From assembly GCA_040905685.1 (NCBI GenBank), contig JBBDRB010000086.1, forward strand, positions 28,201-92,200: a stretch of DNA of 64,000 bases. Reading direction: 5' to 3'. The translations under genes were made by a program, and so were the position numbers. The notes under the pieces were generated by a model. It was given only the letters and a program-made list of their open reading frames with translations, ran no database searches and was not told the DNA's origin. The first letter of the stretch is position 1. Each line of letters opens with the position of its first letter. Positions 63,959 through 64,000 of the stretch are shown here, one piece after another. The stretch is from JBBDMU01 sp040905685 (GTDB lineage: Bacteria; Bacteroidota; Rhodothermia; Balneolales; Natronogracilivirgulaceae).

Positions 63959-63981
63959 AGATAGGGATTAATTCCCTATCT
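63959..63981. promoter_or_regulatory. Perfect 9-5-9 palindrome before hemN
   Basis: AGATAGGGA, spacer TTAAT and TCCCTATCT form perfect 9-bp arms 29 bp before the hemN start codon. It has the same 23-bp size as the three NsrR-type sites but a different sequence (GGGA cores), so another regulator or a variant site is likely. It may switch heme synthesis by oxygen or NO. Confidence 0.6.
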
Positions 63982-64000
63982 GTCCTCTCACACCACCGTA

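Noticed and set aside
1..64000. CRISPR arrays, tRNA or rRNA genes, insertion sequences or phage attachment sites.
   Set aside because: No spaced direct repeats, cloverleaf sequences, transposase or integrase frames were noticed on either strand.

Overview
The window looks like a chromosomal segment of a Bacteroidota/Balneolota-type bacterium (inference). The reasons are a SusC/SusD pair driven by an ECF sigma and FecR system, A/T-rich leaders with little Shine-Dalgarno signal, a Sec-type (clade II) N2O reductase, Bacteroidota-style TraR/DksA and Rrf2 proteins, and many secreted proteins and lipoproteins. No rRNA, tRNA, CRISPR array, transposase or phage gene was seen.

Region 1 (1-20,700) holds transport and glycan-degradation genes: an MFS transporter, a macro-domain protein, an Nramp-like transporter without the metal ligands, a Tat-exported amidohydrolase, an alginate-lyase family protein, a metallophosphoesterase, SusD and SusC (the latter with an STN signalling domain), FecR, a divergent ECF sigma factor, two exported sulfatases, a truncated lipoprotein, a glycerophosphodiesterase and a PagL-like lipid A deacylase. 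It reads as a polysaccharide-utilisation locus, probably for a sulfated or uronate-containing glycan, switched on by cell-surface signalling.

Region 2 (20,700-26,300) holds FtsH, a histidine kinase with a FixL-like PAS domain, its LuxR-type response regulator and a Tat-exported beta-helix protein.

Region 3 (26,400-39,200) is an electron-transfer and N2O-respiration block: two YceI proteins, an Acg-like protein, a CopD-like membrane protein, two tandem Rrf2 regulators with three conserved cysteines, a cytochrome c lipoprotein, nosZ, a NosB-like membrane protein, two NosL lipoproteins, nosD, nosF, nosY, a cupin, and a 611-residue protein that resembles nitronate-monooxygenase-type FMN barrels.

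Region 4 (39,200-46,000) is nitrate respiration with its cofactor supply: napA, a tetraheme NapC/NirT-like protein and a small membrane protein on one strand; mobA, a moaC-moaB fusion, moaD, moaA and moaE on the other.

Region 5 (46,000-64,000) holds aconitase, divergent from a second copy of the FMN-barrel-like protein; a Crp/Fnr regulator; a group III truncated haemoglobin; a SufR-like Fe-S regulator; copper nitrite reductase nirK followed by nirV-like, SCO and cupredoxin genes; the Fe-S repair gene ric; a tandem set of three related membrane proteins, the last fused to a second Ric domain; an SLC13 transporter; a TraR/DksA protein; and hemN.

Together the genes give nitrate to nitrite, nitrite to NO, and N2O to N2, with NO defence but no recognisable NO reductase. 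Three 23-bp AAGA(T)...(A)TCTT palindromes, upstream of the second Rrf2 gene, between aconitase and the FMN-barrel paralogue, and upstream of nirK, look like one NsrR-type regulon. The most novel candidates are the unknown FMN-barrel-like pair inside that regulon and the histidine-bearing membrane triplet with its Ric fusion.
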